64,000 nt of DNA from Desulforamulus ferrireducens (GCF_002005145.1 NZ_CP019698.1:3100001-3164000); one strand, 5' to 3'; shown: positions 1 through 9,184, numbered from the stretch's first letter. Translations and numbers: made by a program. The notes: generated by a model not told the origin, from the sequence alone.

Positions 1-32
1 ATTTCTTTGGGGTCGGCCGTTGGCCCTAGGCC

Positions 33-848
33 TTAGGCCAATTCAGCTAAAGCCTGCTCCACCTGCTCGGGCTTGGGGGCGTTGCCATGCCAGCCTACCT
101 GGTTTTCCATGAAGGACACACCTTTGCCTTTAATGGTTTTGGCGATGATCATGGTGGGTTTGCCCTTGGTGGCTTGTGCTTCGGCAATGGCTTGCAGGAT
201 TTGACCAATGTCATGGCCGTCTATCTCAATTACGTGCCAATTAAAGGCCCGCCATTTTTCCGGCAGGGGGGCAACATTCATTACCACATCCACCGGACCG
301 TCTATTTGCAAGTTGTTGTAATCCAGGAAGACCGTTAGGTTATCCAGCTTAAAGTGGCTGGCAGCCATGGCAGCTTCCCAAATTTGTCCCTCTTGTACTT
401 CCCCGTCTCCCAGCAGAGCATAAACCCGCTGCTGGCCGCCGTCTAAACGTAAGCCCAGGGCCATACCGATGGCAGCAGATAAACCTTGGCCCAGGGAGCC
501 GGTGGACATCTCCACGCCGGGCAGTTTTTTCATATCCGGGTGGCCTTGCAAACGGCTACCCAGCTTGCGGAGAGTCTTTAACTCCTCCACAGGGAAATAT
601 CCCCTTTCGGCCAGGGCGGCATAGAGCACCGGCGCGGCGTGACCCTTGGACAGGACAAAACGATCCCGATCCGGCCAGTTTGGTTGTTCCGGATCTAATT
701 TCATGGTGTCAAAATACAGTACACTGATTATGTCCGCTGCCGAAAGGGAGCCTCCGGGATGTCCGGAGCCAGCTTCGCCCAGCATAGTTATAATGTGTCG
801 GCGAATGGCTTTAGCCCGCTCCTCTAGATTTTGAATTTTTTCCTTCAT
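33..848 (-). CDS. Transketolase, N-terminal subunit
   Basis: This is the thiamine-diphosphate-binding half of a split transketolase (271 aa), which transfers two-carbon ketol units in the non-oxidative pentose phosphate pathway. The N-terminus carries the [12 protein letters not shown] motif and a histidine-containing SKGHA segment. The ThDP/Mg motif [14 protein letters not shown] is followed by the NNLQIDG segment. The length is that of stand-alone N-terminal subunits, about 270 aa against about 650 for one-piece enzymes. A GGAGGG ribosome site lies just upstream of the ATG. The C-terminal pyrimidine-binding subunit should follow on the minus strand just outside the left edge, where only 32 bases remain. 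Confidence 0.95.
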   Translation of the reverse strand: MKEKIQNLEERAKAIRRHIITMLGEAGSGHPGGSLSAADIISVLYFDTMKLDPEQPNWPDRDRFVLSKGHAAPVLYAALAERGYFPVEELKTLRKLGSRLQGHPDMKKLPGVEMSTGSLGQGLSAAIGMALGLRLDGGQQRVYALLGDGEVQEGQIWEAAMAASHFKLDNLTVFLDYNNLQIDGPVDVVMNVAPLPEKWRAFNWHVIEIDGHDIGQILQAIAEAQATKGKPTMIIAKTIKGKGVSFMENQVGWHGNAPKPEQVEQALAELA

Positions 849-868
849 CCTTTTCCCTCCAACATTAT

Positions 869-1723
869 CTATTGATTTGGCGATGTTAATTCCTTAAAAC
901 CTTCCCCTAGCACTTCATGCACGTTTGCTAGGATAATAAAGGCAGTGGGGTCTTCTTCCCTAACAATTTTCTTTAACCTGGTTACCTCGGCACGCCCCAC
1001 CACCGATATGAGCACTTCCTGCTCCCCACCGCTGTACATACCCTTTGCTTTCCAGGCAGTTGCACTGCGGTCTAATTCTTTAATTATGGCCTTACTGATG
1101 GCATCCGCCCTTTTGGTAATAATCATAAAGGCTTTTGCTGAGTTGAAGCCTTCGATCACCAAATCGATAATCCAAGATGCCAGGAAAATAGTAATCAGGG
1201 CGTACATGGCCAGTTCTGCTGAACGGAACACCAAACCTGCCCAAATAACCACCAGGCCATCTATCACAAAGAGCAATTGCCCAATATTAATACCTACGTA
1301 GGTACGGAGGATGGCCGCCAACAATTCGGTTCCCCCAGTGGTACTATTAAAACGAAAGACCAGGCCCAAACCTATACCCATGAGAGCCCCACCGTATAAG
1401 CTGGCCAGCAGCAAGTCCTCGGTAAGTACCGGAATATAAGGTACCAGCAGGTCCACGAAAACTGATAAAGCTACGGTGCCAAAAATTGAATTGACGGTGT
1501 AACGCCAGCCCAACCGCAGGATGGACCAAATAAACAGCGGGACATTTAACACTAACATAACCAAACCCACCGGCCACTGAAACAGGTGGTATAAAATGGT
1601 GGCCACACCGCTTAGACCGCCGGCGGCAATCTTGGCGGGAACCAGAAAGGCATCCAGGGCAATGGCTGTAAGAATAACTCCCAAGGTTACACCCAGGTAG
1701 TCTTTTAACCAACGCAGAAACAT
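869..1723 (-). CDS. YitT family membrane protein (DUF161 + DUF2179)
   Basis: A 284-aa integral membrane protein of the YitT family. The first ~200 residues hold five or six hydrophobic segments, with the family-typical [15 protein letters not shown] and [14 protein letters not shown] stretches. The C-terminal ~80 residues (from [17 protein letters not shown]) form the soluble DUF2179 domain. The transported substrate is unknown for the family. A ribosome site AAAGGG precedes the ATG. The gene ends 20 bp upstream of the transketolase start, so the two may be cotranscribed. Confidence 0.9.
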   Translation of the reverse strand: MFLRWLKDYLGVTLGVILTAIALDAFLVPAKIAAGGLSGVATILYHLFQWPVGLVMLVLNVPLFIWSILRLGWRYTVNSIFGTVALSVFVDLLVPYIPVLTEDLLLASLYGGALMGIGLGLVFRFNSTTGGTELLAAILRTYVGINIGQLLFVIDGLVVIWAGLVFRSAELAMYALITIFLASWIIDLVIEGFNSAKAFMIITKRADAISKAIIKELDRSATAWKAKGMYSGGEQEVLISVVGRAEVTRLKKIVREEDPTAFIILANVHEVLGEGFKELTSPNQ

Positions 1724-1863
1724 AGTTAAACCCTTTCATTATTTAGTGTAACAGATACAGTTATCATGCCCCGAATTTTTACAGCCTATTTAGTGTTCTC
1801 TTTCTTAATGCTAATTCCTTCCAAGCCCCCAAAAATCCCTTTAAAATGTCGAAAAAAGAAGGT

Positions 1864-1932
1864 GGGGTCAGGCTTGCATAAGTGCATAACTGTGTAATTT
1901 GCACAGTTATGCACTTATGCAAGCCTGACCCC
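1864..1932. repeat. Perfect 31-bp inverted repeat with 7-nt loop
   Basis: The left arm (1864-1894) begins GGGGTCAGGC and ends AACTGTG. The right arm (1902-1932) is its exact reverse complement. The arms are separated by TAATTTG. The structure sits 14 bp beyond the prfB stop codon and could act as its transcript end, but there is no T-run. The outer GGGGTCAGGC sequence resembles the boundary hairpins of REP-type or IS200/IS605-derived non-autonomous elements. That assignment is inference. Confidence 0.85.
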
Positions 1933-1946
1933 GATGGTTACGATGG

Positions 1947-3057
1947 TTAGTTGGCGGAGCCTGCTTTGTATTTTAAGAAAGCGGCAATAAATCTATCGAT
2001 GTCGCCATCCATAACCGCCTGGACATTGCCGGTTTCCTCGCCGGTGCGGTGATCCTTAACCAGGCTATAGGGATGGAAAACATAGGAGCGAATTTGACTA
2101 CCCCAGGCAATTTCCTTATGGTCACCCCGCAAGGAGGCCAGTTCTTCCTCTTTTTTACGCAGTTCCAGGTCAATGAGCTTAGCCTGCAGTAGCTTCATGG
2201 CCGCGGCACGGTTGTAGGTCTGAGAGCGTTCGTTTTGACAGGCCACCACAATCCCCGTGGGCAGGTGAGTAATGCGTACTGCTGAGTCGGTTTTATTAAC
2301 GTGCTGACCACCGGCGCCGCCGGAGCGGTAGGTATCAATCTTCAGATCCTCCGGCCGGATATTAACTTCCACTTCATCCTCCACCACCGGCAGCACCTCC
2401 ACCGAGGCAAAGGAGGTATGGCGGCGACCGGCGGCATCAAAGGGGGAAATGCGCACCAACCGGTGCACACCCTTTTCACAGCTTAGGTAGCCATAGGCGT
2501 TGGGGCCGGATACTTGAATGGTGGCACTTTTAATGCCCGCTTCGTCCCCGGGTAACAAATCCAGCAACTCCACCTTAAAGTTGTGCTTCTCGCAGTAGCG
2601 GTTATACATGCGGAAGAGCATCTGAGCCCAGTCCTGGGACTCGGTCCCACCGGCCCCCGGATGCAGGGAGAGAATAGCATCTCCCCGGTCGTAGGGTCCA
2701 GACAGGAGCACTTCCAGTTCGGTTTCTTCAACGCCTTTGCTAAGTTTTGCCAGTTCTGTCAGCAGTTCTTCATCCAGCAGGGGATCTTGCTCCTCCTGGC
2801 ACAGTTCCCACATCACTTCCAAATCCTGTTGGTAGGTGAGCAAGGCATTAAAGGCAGCCACCCGATCCTTTAGGTTGGACAACCTCTGATTTACCTTCTG
2901 ACTGTGTTCCACATTGTCCCAAAAACCCTGCTGCATCATTTCTTGTTCCAGTTTTTCTATTTCCTCTTGCAGCTGATCGATGTCAAAGGGAAACCCTCAA
3001 ATCTTGGATACGCTTCCCCAGTTGTTCCAGGGTGCGCCTTACTTCTGCATCTAACAA
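1947..3057 (-). CDS. prfB: Peptide chain release factor 2 (programmed +1 frameshift)
   Basis: RF2 terminates translation at UGA and UAA. The GGQ catalytic motif is visible in RSGGAGGQHVNKTDSAVRI and the SPF stop-codon recognition tripeptide in VRISPFDAAGRRH. The uninterrupted frame starts only at MMQQGFWD. The upstream part is read from a TTG at 3057 (ribosome site AGAAAGGA) for 24 codons to an in-frame UGA at 2985-2983. The site reads CTT TGA C, with an AGGG Shine-Dalgarno-like sequence just before it. A +1 shift there joins the frames and gives a product of 369 aa, normal for RF2. UGA read-through by frameshift is the known autoregulation of RF2 synthesis. The gene follows secA, as is common in Firmicutes. 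Confidence 0.96.
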
Positions 3058-3079
3058 AGAAAATCATCCTTTCTCTAAT

Positions 3080-3106
3080 AAATGCCCCCTCATGGAGGGG
3101 GCATTT
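3080..3106 (-). terminator. Intrinsic terminator after secA
   Basis: A 12-bp stem (AAATGCCCCCTC with its exact complement) and a 3-nt loop lie directly after the secA stop codon on the minus strand. It precedes the prfB start by only ~22 nt, so prfB needs read-through or a promoter inside the end of secA. Confidence 0.8.
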
Positions 3107-3112
3107 TTATTA

Positions 3113-5722
3113 TTACTTCCCGCAACACTTTTTATATTTCTTGCCGCTGCCGCAGGGGCAGTCATCGTTTCTGCCAACGGATTGCTCTTTACGAACGGGC
3201 TTAGCCCCTTCTTCCTGATAGCGGTTTTCTACCATTACCCGCTGCTGTCTTATCTGGGGAGCTACATTCACCCGGAAGATATAGCGAACTAGATCATCCT
3301 GAATGTTGGCGATCATGTTGTTAAACATTTCAAAGGCTTCAAATTTATATTCAATGAGGGGGTTTTTATTGCCATAACCACGTAAGCCAACACCCTCCCG
3401 CAGTTGATCCATGGCATCCAAATGATCCATCCATTTTTCATCCACCAAACGCAGCAGTATGGCACGCTCAATTTCGCGCATAGTTTCCGCGCCAAGCTCC
3501 TGCTCCCGCCGCTGATAAAACTCCATGGCTTTTTCCAACAGTTCTTCCTTCAGGCCCTCACGACCCATATCCTCAAAATCGGTTACTTCCAGTTTATGAT
3601 TGGGCAGATAGAGGCTCTCGGCATGTTCTAATAACCCGGCTAAATCCCATTCTTCCTGGTGAACCCCCTCGGGACAATAAATACCGATGGAACGCTCCAC
3701 AACTTTAGCAATAATATCTTTAATTGTATCGGCCATGTTCTCACCAGTCAGTACTTGGCGACGCTGCTGGTAGATCACTTCCCGTTGCTGGTTCATGACA
3801 TCATCATAATCCAGTACGTGCTTACGAATGGAGAAGTTACGGCTTTCTACACGTTTTTGCGCAGTCTCAATGGACTTAGTAATCAAGCCGTGTTCAATGG
3901 GTGTATCCTCTTCCATACCCAAACGTTCCATCAGCCCAGCAATATTATCTGAGCCAAAGAGGCGCATTAAATCATCTTCCAGGGCAATATAGAACTGACT
4001 GGAACCAGGGTCGCCCTGACGACCGGCACGACCACGCAACTGATTGTCAATACGGCGGCTTTCGTGGCGTTCGGTGCCGATAATATGCAAGCCGCCCAGT
4101 TCCATGACGCGGTTCCGTTCTTCTTCGCATTGCTTTTTAAATTTATCTAACAATTGTTTGTATTCTTCCGGCGCTGTCTCCTCTGTCTGACCTTTTTTAC
4201 GCAGTTCGTTTCTGGCCAGAAATTCGGGATTACCCCCCAGTAAAATATCGGTACCACGACCGGCCATGTTGGTGGCAATGGTTACCGCTTTGAAGCGACC
4301 GGCTTGGGCAATAATTTCTGCTTCTTTATCATGAAACTTGGCGTTGAGTACCTGGTGTGGCACTCCCCTTCTTTTTAATAAAGCGCTGAGCAGCTCTGAC
4401 TTGGCAATGGAGATGGTACCCACCAAAACCGGTTGACCGGTTTGATATCTGGTTACCACATCCTCTACCACTGCCTTAAATTTGCTGGCCTCGGTTTTAT
4501 AAACCACATCGGGCAAGTCTTTACGAATCATGGGCTTATTGGTGGGAATCACAACTACATCTAAGCCGTAAATCTTACGGAATTCTTCCTCCTCTGTGAG
4601 AGCCGTACCTGTCATACCAGCCAGCTTTTTATACATACGGAAGTAGTTCTGGAAGGTGATGGTGGCTAAGGTTTGGGATTCCTTCTCAATTTTCACGCCT
4701 TCTTTAGCTTCAATGGCCTGGTGTAAGCCATCGCTATAACGACGACCAAACATGAGACGACCGGTAAACTCATCCACAATAACCACTTGGCCATCCCTAA
4801 CCACATAATCCCGATCCCGGTGCATTAGGCCATAGGCCTTGAGGGACTGATTTAAGTAGTGGTTAAGCTCCATGTTTGCTTCGTCATAGAGGTTTTCTAC
4901 ACCCAGCAGTTTTTCGACCTTATCTACCCCTTCTTCGGTGAGCAGTACAGTATGGGCCTTTTCATCAACGACATAATCGGTATCGCGGGTCAGTTTAGGC
5001 ACAATCTTGGCCATTTTATAGTACAGTTCGGTGGGTTTATCCGCAGCCCCGGAAATAATCAGGGGTGTGCGGGCCTCATCAATTAAGATACTGTCCACTT
5101 CGTCCACAATGGCAAAGTTTAGGTCCCGTTGTACCAACTGTGCCGGGTGGTGGGCCATGTTGTCCCGCAGGTAATCAAAGCCAAATTCGTTATTGGTACC
5201 GTAGGTAATATCTGCGGCATAGGCTGCTCGACGTTCTTCCGGTTTAAGGCCGTGGACAATCAGACCCACGGACAGACCCAGGAAGCGGTATAATCTACCC
5301 ATCCATTCACTGTCACGGGTGGCCAAGTAATCGTTGACGGTAACCACATGAACACCCTTGCCGGTTAAAGCATTTAAATAGACCGGTAAAGTAGCAACTA
5401 AGGTTTTACCTTCACCGGTTCTCATTTCGGCAATACGCCCCTGGTGTAACACCATACCACCGATTAATTGAACATCATAATGCCGCATACCCAGCACACG
5501 CTTGGAGGCTTCTCTCACTACGGCATAGGCTTCGGGCAAAATATCATCCAGGGTACGGCCGTTTTCCAGCAGTTGTTTAAACTCACCGGTTTTATTGCGC
5601 AACTCTTCATCAGTTAGGCTGGCAATTTGCTCCTCCAGGCCATTAATATCATCTACAATACGTTGCAGGCGCTTTATCTCTTTGGCGTTGTCATCAAATA
5701 GGTTTTTTAGAAAACTAAACAC
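3113..5722 (-). CDS. secA: Preprotein translocase ATPase SecA
   Basis: SecA (869 aa) is the cytoplasmic motor that drives unfolded preproteins through SecYEG. Walker A is visible as [14 protein letters not shown] near residue 100. The DEAD-type Walker B is [16 protein letters not shown] near residue 210. Helicase motif VI follows [20 protein letters not shown]. The C-terminus has the zinc-binding SEC-C tail [15 protein letters not shown] that recruits SecB or ribosomes. The start is GTG with the ribosome site GAAAGGTGG. A promoter and a leader hairpin lie upstream, and a strong terminator follows. Confidence 0.98.
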   Translation of the reverse strand: MFSFLKNLFDDNAKEIKRLQRIVDDINGLEEQIASLTDEELRNKTGEFKQLLENGRTLDDILPEAYAVVREASKRVLGMRHYDVQLIGGMVLHQGRIAEMRTGEGKTLVATLPVYLNALTGKGVHVVTVNDYLATRDSEWMGRLYRFLGLSVGLIVHGLKPEERRAAYAADITYGTNNEFGFDYLRDNMAHHPAQLVQRDLNFAIVDEVDSILIDEARTPLIISGAADKPTELYYKMAKIVPKLTRDTDYVVDEKAHTVLLTEEGVDKVEKLLGVENLYDEANMELNHYLNQSLKAYGLMHRDRDYVVRDGQVVIVDEFTGRLMFGRRYSDGLHQAIEAKEGVKIEKESQTLATITFQNYFRMYKKLAGMTGTALTEEEEFRKIYGLDVVVIPTNKPMIRKDLPDVVYKTEASKFKAVVEDVVTRYQTGQPVLVGTISIAKSELLSALLKRRGVPHQVLNAKFHDKEAEIIAQAGRFKAVTIATNMAGRGTDILLGGNPEFLARNELRKKGQTEETAPEEYKQLLDKFKKQCEEERNRVMELGGLHIIGTERHESRRIDNQLRGRAGRQGDPGSSQFYIALEDDLMRLFGSDNIAGLMERLGMEEDTPIEHGLITKSIETAQKRVESRNFSIRKHVLDYDDVMNQQREVIYQQRRQVLTGENMADTIKDIIAKVVERSIGIYCPEGVHQEEWDLAGLLEHAESLYLPNHKLEVTDFEDMGREGLKEELLEKAMEFYQRREQELGAETMREIERAILLRLVDEKWMDHLDAMDQLREGVGLRGYGNKNPLIEYKFEAFEMFNNMIANIQDDLVRYIFRVNVAPQIRQQRVMVENRYQEEGAKPVRKEQSVGRNDDCPCGSGKKYKKCCGK

Positions 5723-5763
5723 GGTTAACCACCTTTCAGGTTTATCTACTATTTACTAAAGGA

Positions 5764-5784
5764 AAGGAACCACAGAGGTTCCTT
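5764..5784 (-). promoter_or_regulatory. Leader hairpin between secA promoter and secA
   Basis: An 8-bp perfect stem (AAGGAACC with GGTTCCTT, loop ACAGA) lies in the predicted 5' leader of secA, ~45 nt before the GTG start. On the minus strand it is followed by TCCTTT, so it is terminator-like but weak. It could be a leader attenuator or a 5' stabilising stem. Its function is not known. Confidence 0.5.
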
Positions 5785-5814
5785 GCGATAGTCTAGAGTC
5801 TAGGCAATATTATA

Positions 5815-5843
5815 ATTTTATCACCAAGAGTAAGCAGAATCAA
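5815..5843 (-). promoter_or_regulatory. Sigma-A-type promoter of secA
   Basis: On the minus strand, TTGATT (5838-5843), a 17-bp spacer and TAAAAT (5815-5820) match the vegetative consensus in 4-5 of 6 positions at each hexamer. The predicted leader to secA is ~90 nt. The rest of the 5723-6022 gap holds only this promoter, the leader hairpin and the hpf terminator. Confidence 0.6.
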
Positions 5844-5977
5844 GAAATCTGCTTTCTTCTTTAATTTTCTCCTTTAAGCAGCCTTTTCCTTCTAGGTTGT
5901 AGGATTTTTATTGTGGTAATAACTATTTAGATTTCCATTAGGAGGTAGGCAATTGCTTTGGCAGGATCAAAGTAAAA

Positions 5978-6000
5978 GAGCGTCGCAACTAGCGACGCTC
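5978..6000 (-). terminator. Intrinsic terminator after hpf
   Basis: A 9-bp perfect stem GAGCGTCGC/GCGACGCTC with a 5-nt loop is followed by TTTTAC on the minus strand, 22 nt beyond the hpf stop codon. Confidence 0.8.
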
Positions 6001-6022
6001 CTTGGCTGCATGCTAAATCCTC

Positions 6023-6541
6023 CTAAAATTCCGGTTCGATTAAACCATAGTTGCCGTCTTTTCTCTTATAAACCACGTTGGTTTGCTCGGTTTCGGCATT
6101 GGAAAAGACAAAGAAATCGTGGCCCAGCAGATTCATTTGCATAATGGCTTCGTCCAAAGCCATGGGCTTAATGGCAAAGCGTTTGGTTTTAATAACGCGA
6201 GGCGCTTCATCATCAATTTTTTCGTTGTCTACCATATTGGGTAGGACACGGCCGTTACGGCGATTAAGTTTCCCTTTATAACGTTCGATCTGGCGTTCCA
6301 TTTTTTCTACCACCAGGTCGACAGAAGAGTACATTTCGGCGGTAGCCTCTTCGCCCCTTAGCAGCATACCGTTGACAGGAATGGTTACTTCAATTTTATG
6401 GGAGTCTCCCTCAACCACCAGTGTGGCAATGGCCTCTCCCATATTGTCTAAAAATCGATCCAACTTACCAAGGCGTTTTTCCACGTAGTCCCTTAAGGCA
6501 GGAGTTACTTCAATATTTTTTCCACGTACTTGTACTTTCAC
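6023..6541 (-). CDS. hpf: Ribosome hibernation promoting factor, long form
   Basis: Long-form HPF binds the 30S decoding region through its N-terminal domain and dimerises 70S ribosomes into inactive 100S particles through its C-terminal domain. The N-terminal part starts KVQVRGKNIEVTPALRDYVEKRLGKL. The C-terminal dimerisation part ends in ALDEAIMQMNLLGHDFFVFSNAET and NVVYKRKDGNYGLIEPE. I place the start at the GTG at 6541 (172 aa). It gives a good 8-nt distance from AAGGAG and the usual MKV-type N-terminus. An in-frame ATG lies 6 nt upstream but overlaps the ribosome site. The gene is single, with its own terminator. Confidence 0.95.
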   Translation of the reverse strand: MKVQVRGKNIEVTPALRDYVEKRLGKLDRFLDNMGEAIATLVVEGDSHKIEVTIPVNGMLLRGEEATAEMYSSVDLVVEKMERQIERYKGKLNRRNGRVLPNMVDNEKIDDEAPRVIKTKRFAIKPMALDEAIMQMNLLGHDFFVFSNAETEQTNVVYKRKDGNYGLIEPEF

Positions 6542-6638
6542 AAGCATCACTCCTTCCTGTGATCAAGGCATTTTGCCTTTTCATTATTATTCCCGAAATT
6601 TAGGAAAAATCCTTCTCCCTCTAAATAAAATTTCAAAA

Positions 6639-6658
6639 CCCTGGTCATAAGACCAGGG
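6639..6658 (-). terminator. Intrinsic terminator after the cold-shock gene
   Basis: An 8-bp stem CCCTGGTC/GACCAGGG with an ATAA loop is followed by TTTTG on the minus strand, 18 nt past the stop codon. Confidence 0.8.
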
Positions 6659-6676
6659 TAGAAGTTTTCAATATAA

Positions 6677-6874
6677 TTAACGCTTGTAAACGTTAGCAGC
6701 TTGAGGACCACGAGCGCCTTCAACGATATCGAATTCGACTTCTTGACCTTCAGCTAAAGATTTGAAACCTTCTTCTTGAATTGCGGAAAAGTGAACGAAT
6801 ACATCGCCACCTTCTTCTCTTTCAATGAAGCCATAACCTTTTTCCGCATTGAACCATTTTACCTTGCCGAGCAT
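6677..6874 (-). CDS. Cold-shock protein (CspA/CspB family)
   Basis: A 65-aa single OB-fold nucleic-acid-binding protein that melts RNA structure and acts in cold adaptation or as a general RNA chaperone. RNP1 is visible as KGYGFI and RNP2 as VFVHF, and the chain ends [10 protein letters not shown] as the family does. I choose the second in-frame ATG (6874), because AGGA lies 6 nt before it while the first ATG (6880) abuts the ribosome site. It is monocistronic, with a clear promoter and terminator. Confidence 0.96.
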   Translation of the reverse strand: MLGKVKWFNAEKGYGFIEREEGGDVFVHFSAIQEEGFKSLAEGQEVEFDIVEGARGPQAANVYKR

Positions 6875-6933
6875 TTTCATTCCTCGCTTTCAAAATACTT
6901 TCCAGAGAGCCTTAATAGAACTCACATGCAGAT

Positions 6934-6963
6934 ATATTACCATCATTATTTGATGACTGTCAA
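6934..6963 (-). promoter_or_regulatory. Sigma-A-type promoter of the cold-shock gene
   Basis: On the minus strand, a perfect TTGACA (6958-6963), an 18-bp spacer and TAATAT (6934-6939) give a ~50-nt 5' leader before the start codon. Confidence 0.75.
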
Positions 6964-7028
6964 GCATTTCCGCTACTGGCTAATGTCCGGTCCCTTGTCG
7001 AAAAATTCCTTGTTGAATAGCGTTTTCC

Positions 7029-7046
7029 TGTGGACAATGTGGATAA
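7029..7046 (-). promoter_or_regulatory. Two tandem DnaA-box-like 9-mers
   Basis: On the minus strand the sequence reads TTATCCACA (7038-7046, a perfect DnaA box) directly followed by TTGTCCACA (7029-7037, one mismatch). A weaker copy of the same motif, ATGTCCACA, is at 7081-7089. They lie ~65-85 bp upstream of the cold-shock promoter. The remainder of the 6875-7211 gap shows no gene. Confidence 0.45.
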
Positions 7047-7211
7047 GTCTGTTAATAACCCATCAAATAAGGTCTTTTACTGTGGACATCCCCTTAGGGA
7101 CATGGTATATTTTGTCAAATCGTAATTATAATTGGCATAAATTTTGTAAAGAAAAGTTATTTACAGTATTTTCCAGTTGGTATAACTCACTTTCCAGTTT
7201 ATTCCAATTAA

Positions 7212-7958
7212 TCAACTTTGGTCGAAGCTTTGCTGTTTTCCTGCGTTAGCCAGGGTGATTACAAAAATTTTGCCGGCTCCTGCATCCTTTAACGTCCTTG
7301 CTACCGCTGAGACTGTGGACCCGGTGGTGAAAACATCGTCCAGCAGCAAGAGGTTTTTACCAAGGATGGCTGATGCCGGTGCTTTAACCAAAAAGGCATC
7401 CTGGAGATTTTGTATCCTTTCTTCCCTGGAGAGTCCTGTTTGGGGTGGGGTTTCTTTATGTTTTATTAGCACATCCTTTAAAAGTGGCAGTTGTAAAACT
7501 CTGGCCACCTCTTCAGCCAGCAGTTCTGCCTGATTATAACCCCTCTCCCACTGACGCTGACGGGAAAGTGGTACCGGCACAACGGCCTCAACTTGCCCCA
7601 AAGGGGGCTGTTGCTGAATAATTTCCACCATTAAGGAGGCCAACAGTGGTGCCAGTGACTTTCTGCCCTTATATTTTAAGAGATGGATACCTTGCCGCAG
7701 GCCACCTGCATAGGGTCCCACCGCCCTGGCCAGGTCAAAGGGTGGTGGCTGGCGGCGACATGCCGGACACAGTTGCTGTTGCCTGTCGCCCAAGGGTCTA
7801 CCACAAATTAGACACTGGGGCTGCTGGGCCCAAGCCACCAACCCACCGCGGCAGCTTGGGCAAATTAATTCACTGTCACCCTTAGGCCCGCTGCAAAGCT
7901 GGCAGCCAGGGTGAGTAGGGAAAAAGAGCTTTACCAAGGCCTCCAGTAGGGGATGCAT
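7212..7958 (-). CDS. comFC: ComF family phosphoribosyltransferase-like competence protein
   Basis: ComFC (ComF) proteins are needed for late steps of DNA uptake in transformation and carry a phosphoribosyltransferase fold behind a zinc finger. Two Cys pairs, CQLC/CPSC and CLIC/CPAC, lie in the first ~70 residues. The PRPP-binding loop is LLLLDDVFTTGSTVSA near residue 210. The frame is open far upstream into the next gene. I start at the ATG at 7958 (248 aa), which has GAAAGGG at good spacing and begins MHPLLEALVKLFFP. No comFA helicase gene is adjacent. It lies 31 bp after a holin-like gene. Confidence 0.9.
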   Translation of the reverse strand: MHPLLEALVKLFFPTHPGCQLCSGPKGDSELICPSCRGGLVAWAQQPQCLICGRPLGDRQQQLCPACRRQPPPFDLARAVGPYAGGLRQGIHLLKYKGRKSLAPLLASLMVEIIQQQPPLGQVEAVVPVPLSRQRQWERGYNQAELLAEEVARVLQLPLLKDVLIKHKETPPQTGLSREERIQNLQDAFLVKAPASAILGKNLLLLDDVFTTGSTVSAVARTLKDAGAGKIFVITLANAGKQQSFDQS

Positions 7959-7989
7959 GAAAATCGCCCTTTCGCCGAAGTCTTTCCCC

Positions 7990-8400
7990 CTATTTCTCCA
8001 GCCGCCCGGCAATGTCCTGCCCGGGTCTTTGGGATAGTTTGACATCATTAACCCGTGCTTCGATATACTGGGCAACCACCTGTTCCACATCACAATAGCT
8101 GCGCTGCAAAGCCCGCCGGGCTGCTGCTGAAAGCTGGTTCAGCACCAGCTTTATGGCCTCCTGTTGAATAAGCTGCACCTGCTGTGGAGTAAGCCGTCCA
8201 TTTTCGTTTAAGGCTTTCCATTCATTCACCTTGGTCATCAGGGCTTTAACCGTCACCGCCACCGTTTGCTCCAACAGTTCCAGATAAAAGCCTCCCTGCC
8301 TGGTGGCCAGGAACCTATGCAGCAGTAAAGTGGCCCAGCCCAATATGACCGGTGCCGCTGCTAAGAAAACCTCCCATAAAAATTGCTCCAGTTCAGGCAT
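7990..8400 (-). CDS. Holin-like protein (LLH-family type)
   Basis: A 136-aa protein with one N-terminal hydrophobic segment (about residues 8-30, LWEVFLAAAPVILGWATLLL) followed by a long charged helical region rich in Q and A. This layout and length resemble phage holins of the LLH family, which make membrane lesions for endolysin release. Similarity is judged by eye, so the call is tentative. It is the fourth of five closely spaced minus-strand genes ending in comFC. No endolysin or structural phage gene is nearby. Confidence 0.5.
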   Translation of the reverse strand: MPELEQFLWEVFLAAAPVILGWATLLLHRFLATRQGGFYLELLEQTVAVTVKALMTKVNEWKALNENGRLTPQQVQLIQQEAIKLVLNQLSAAARRALQRSYCDVEQVVAQYIEARVNDVKLSQRPGQDIAGRLEK

Positions 8401-8414
8401 CCCTCGCGCCCCCT

Positions 8415-8624
8415 TTAAAGCCGCTCTGTTTGTAAATTAATAATTAAGAGAATTAATGAAGTAGCTACCCCGCCCATTAATGTGAGCAGCCACATCAGGA
8501 TTTGTTCCTGGCGAGCTGCTAACCGTTCCAGTGCCGCTGCCTGTCGTTCCTGCCACTGTTTTAAATGGCCGACATCAGCTTCCAAAGCGGAGACTTGTCG
8601 GGCCAGATTAATTTCCGTGGCCAT
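8415..8624 (-). CDS. Small XhlA-like coiled-coil/TM protein
   Basis: A 69-aa protein with an N-terminal amphipathic coiled coil (residues ~5-42, LARQVSALEADVGHLKQWQE onward) and one C-terminal transmembrane helix (~45-65). This is the layout of haemolysin XhlA, which pairs with a holin in the PBSX-type lysis cassette. It lies 14 bp upstream of the holin-like gene, supporting a functional pair. The family call is by architecture only. Confidence 0.5.
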   Translation of the reverse strand: MATEINLARQVSALEADVGHLKQWQERQAAALERLAARQEQILMWLLTLMGGVATSLILLIINLQTERL

Positions 8625-8692
8625 GGGAAAACCTCCTTTGCTATGGAGTATGTTTTGGGGTCAGGGGGCGGGGTATTCCCCGCCCCTCTTCC

Positions 8693-8911
8693 TTAGATCA
8701 GTTCCAGTTCTGCAACTTCGCGGCTGACCACTCTGGCACCGGCCACACCTACCAGACTACCGCCGGTGCTGGTAAAGATATCCTTGGCAATAATCTCCTC
8801 CATCACGGTCTTTACCTCCGCTGCCTGCAGATCCTCTCTGGGTTCTGTCACCCGGAGGGTTACTTTACTCCCTGCGGCGTTGACAAATATTAATTCCAGT
8901 GTCTTACTCAT
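8693..8911 (-). CDS. DUF2922 family protein
   Basis: A 72-aa soluble protein, MSKTLELIFVNAAGSKVTLRV onward, matching DUF2922 in length and in the LELIF...G...TL.V pattern and the TSTGGSLV.V.GARVV segment. Function is unknown. DUF2922 genes regularly sit beside DUF1659 genes in Firmicutes, as here. Its ribosome site is AAAGGAGGA. Confidence 0.75.
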   Translation of the reverse strand: MSKTLELIFVNAAGSKVTLRVTEPREDLQAAEVKTVMEEIIAKDIFTSTGGSLVGVAGARVVSREVAELELI

Positions 8912-8959
8912 ACTTTACTCCTCCTTTTCCTTGCTGTTTGTTAGTTGCTCACTGAAAGA

Positions 8960-9184
8960 TTACTGGTTGATTAACTGGCTGTCGTCTACCCGGTAGATGC
9001 CTTGTACAGGGGTGGTTTGCAGGCTACTGATAGACATGGCCACTTCATACAGTTCCTGGTCGTTGGCGGTGGTTTTCACCTTGGAGTAGGTGCGGTTAAC
9101 ATAAACCGGGTCGCCGTTACCGTTGACACCCTTTTGATAGCGCAGCTTCAAGCTGCAGGTATTGGGTTGTTTTACAACTGCCAT
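8960..9184 (-). CDS. DUF1659 family protein
   Basis: A 74-aa protein beginning MAVVKQPNTCSLKLRYQKG, with the family-typical GNPVY-like segment GDPVYVNRTYS and a YEVAMSISSLQ helix. It is the first gene of the small cassette DUF1659, DUF2922, XhlA-like, holin-like, comFC on the minus strand. Its function is not known. The ribosome site is AAAGGAGGA. Two terminators lie upstream and insulate it from the GGDEF gene. Confidence 0.75.
   Translation of the reverse strand: MAVVKQPNTCSLKLRYQKGVNGNGDPVYVNRTYSKVKTTANDQELYEVAMSISSLQTTPVQGIYRVDDSQLINQ

Noticed and set aside
1347-1739. 130-codon minus-strand frame inside the YitT gene
   Set aside because: It is an out-of-frame overlap with a recognised membrane protein. 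Its Cys/Arg/Gly-rich sequence resembles a frameshifted reading.
6776-7249. 157-codon plus-strand frame over the cold-shock gene and its upstream region
   Set aside because: It is antisense to csp and its promoter, ends over comFC, has no ribosome site and no recognisable domain.
7990-9184. Prophage remnant
   Set aside because: Only lysis-like small genes are present. There is no integrase, portal, terminase, tail or endolysin gene within the window, so a prophage call is not supported.
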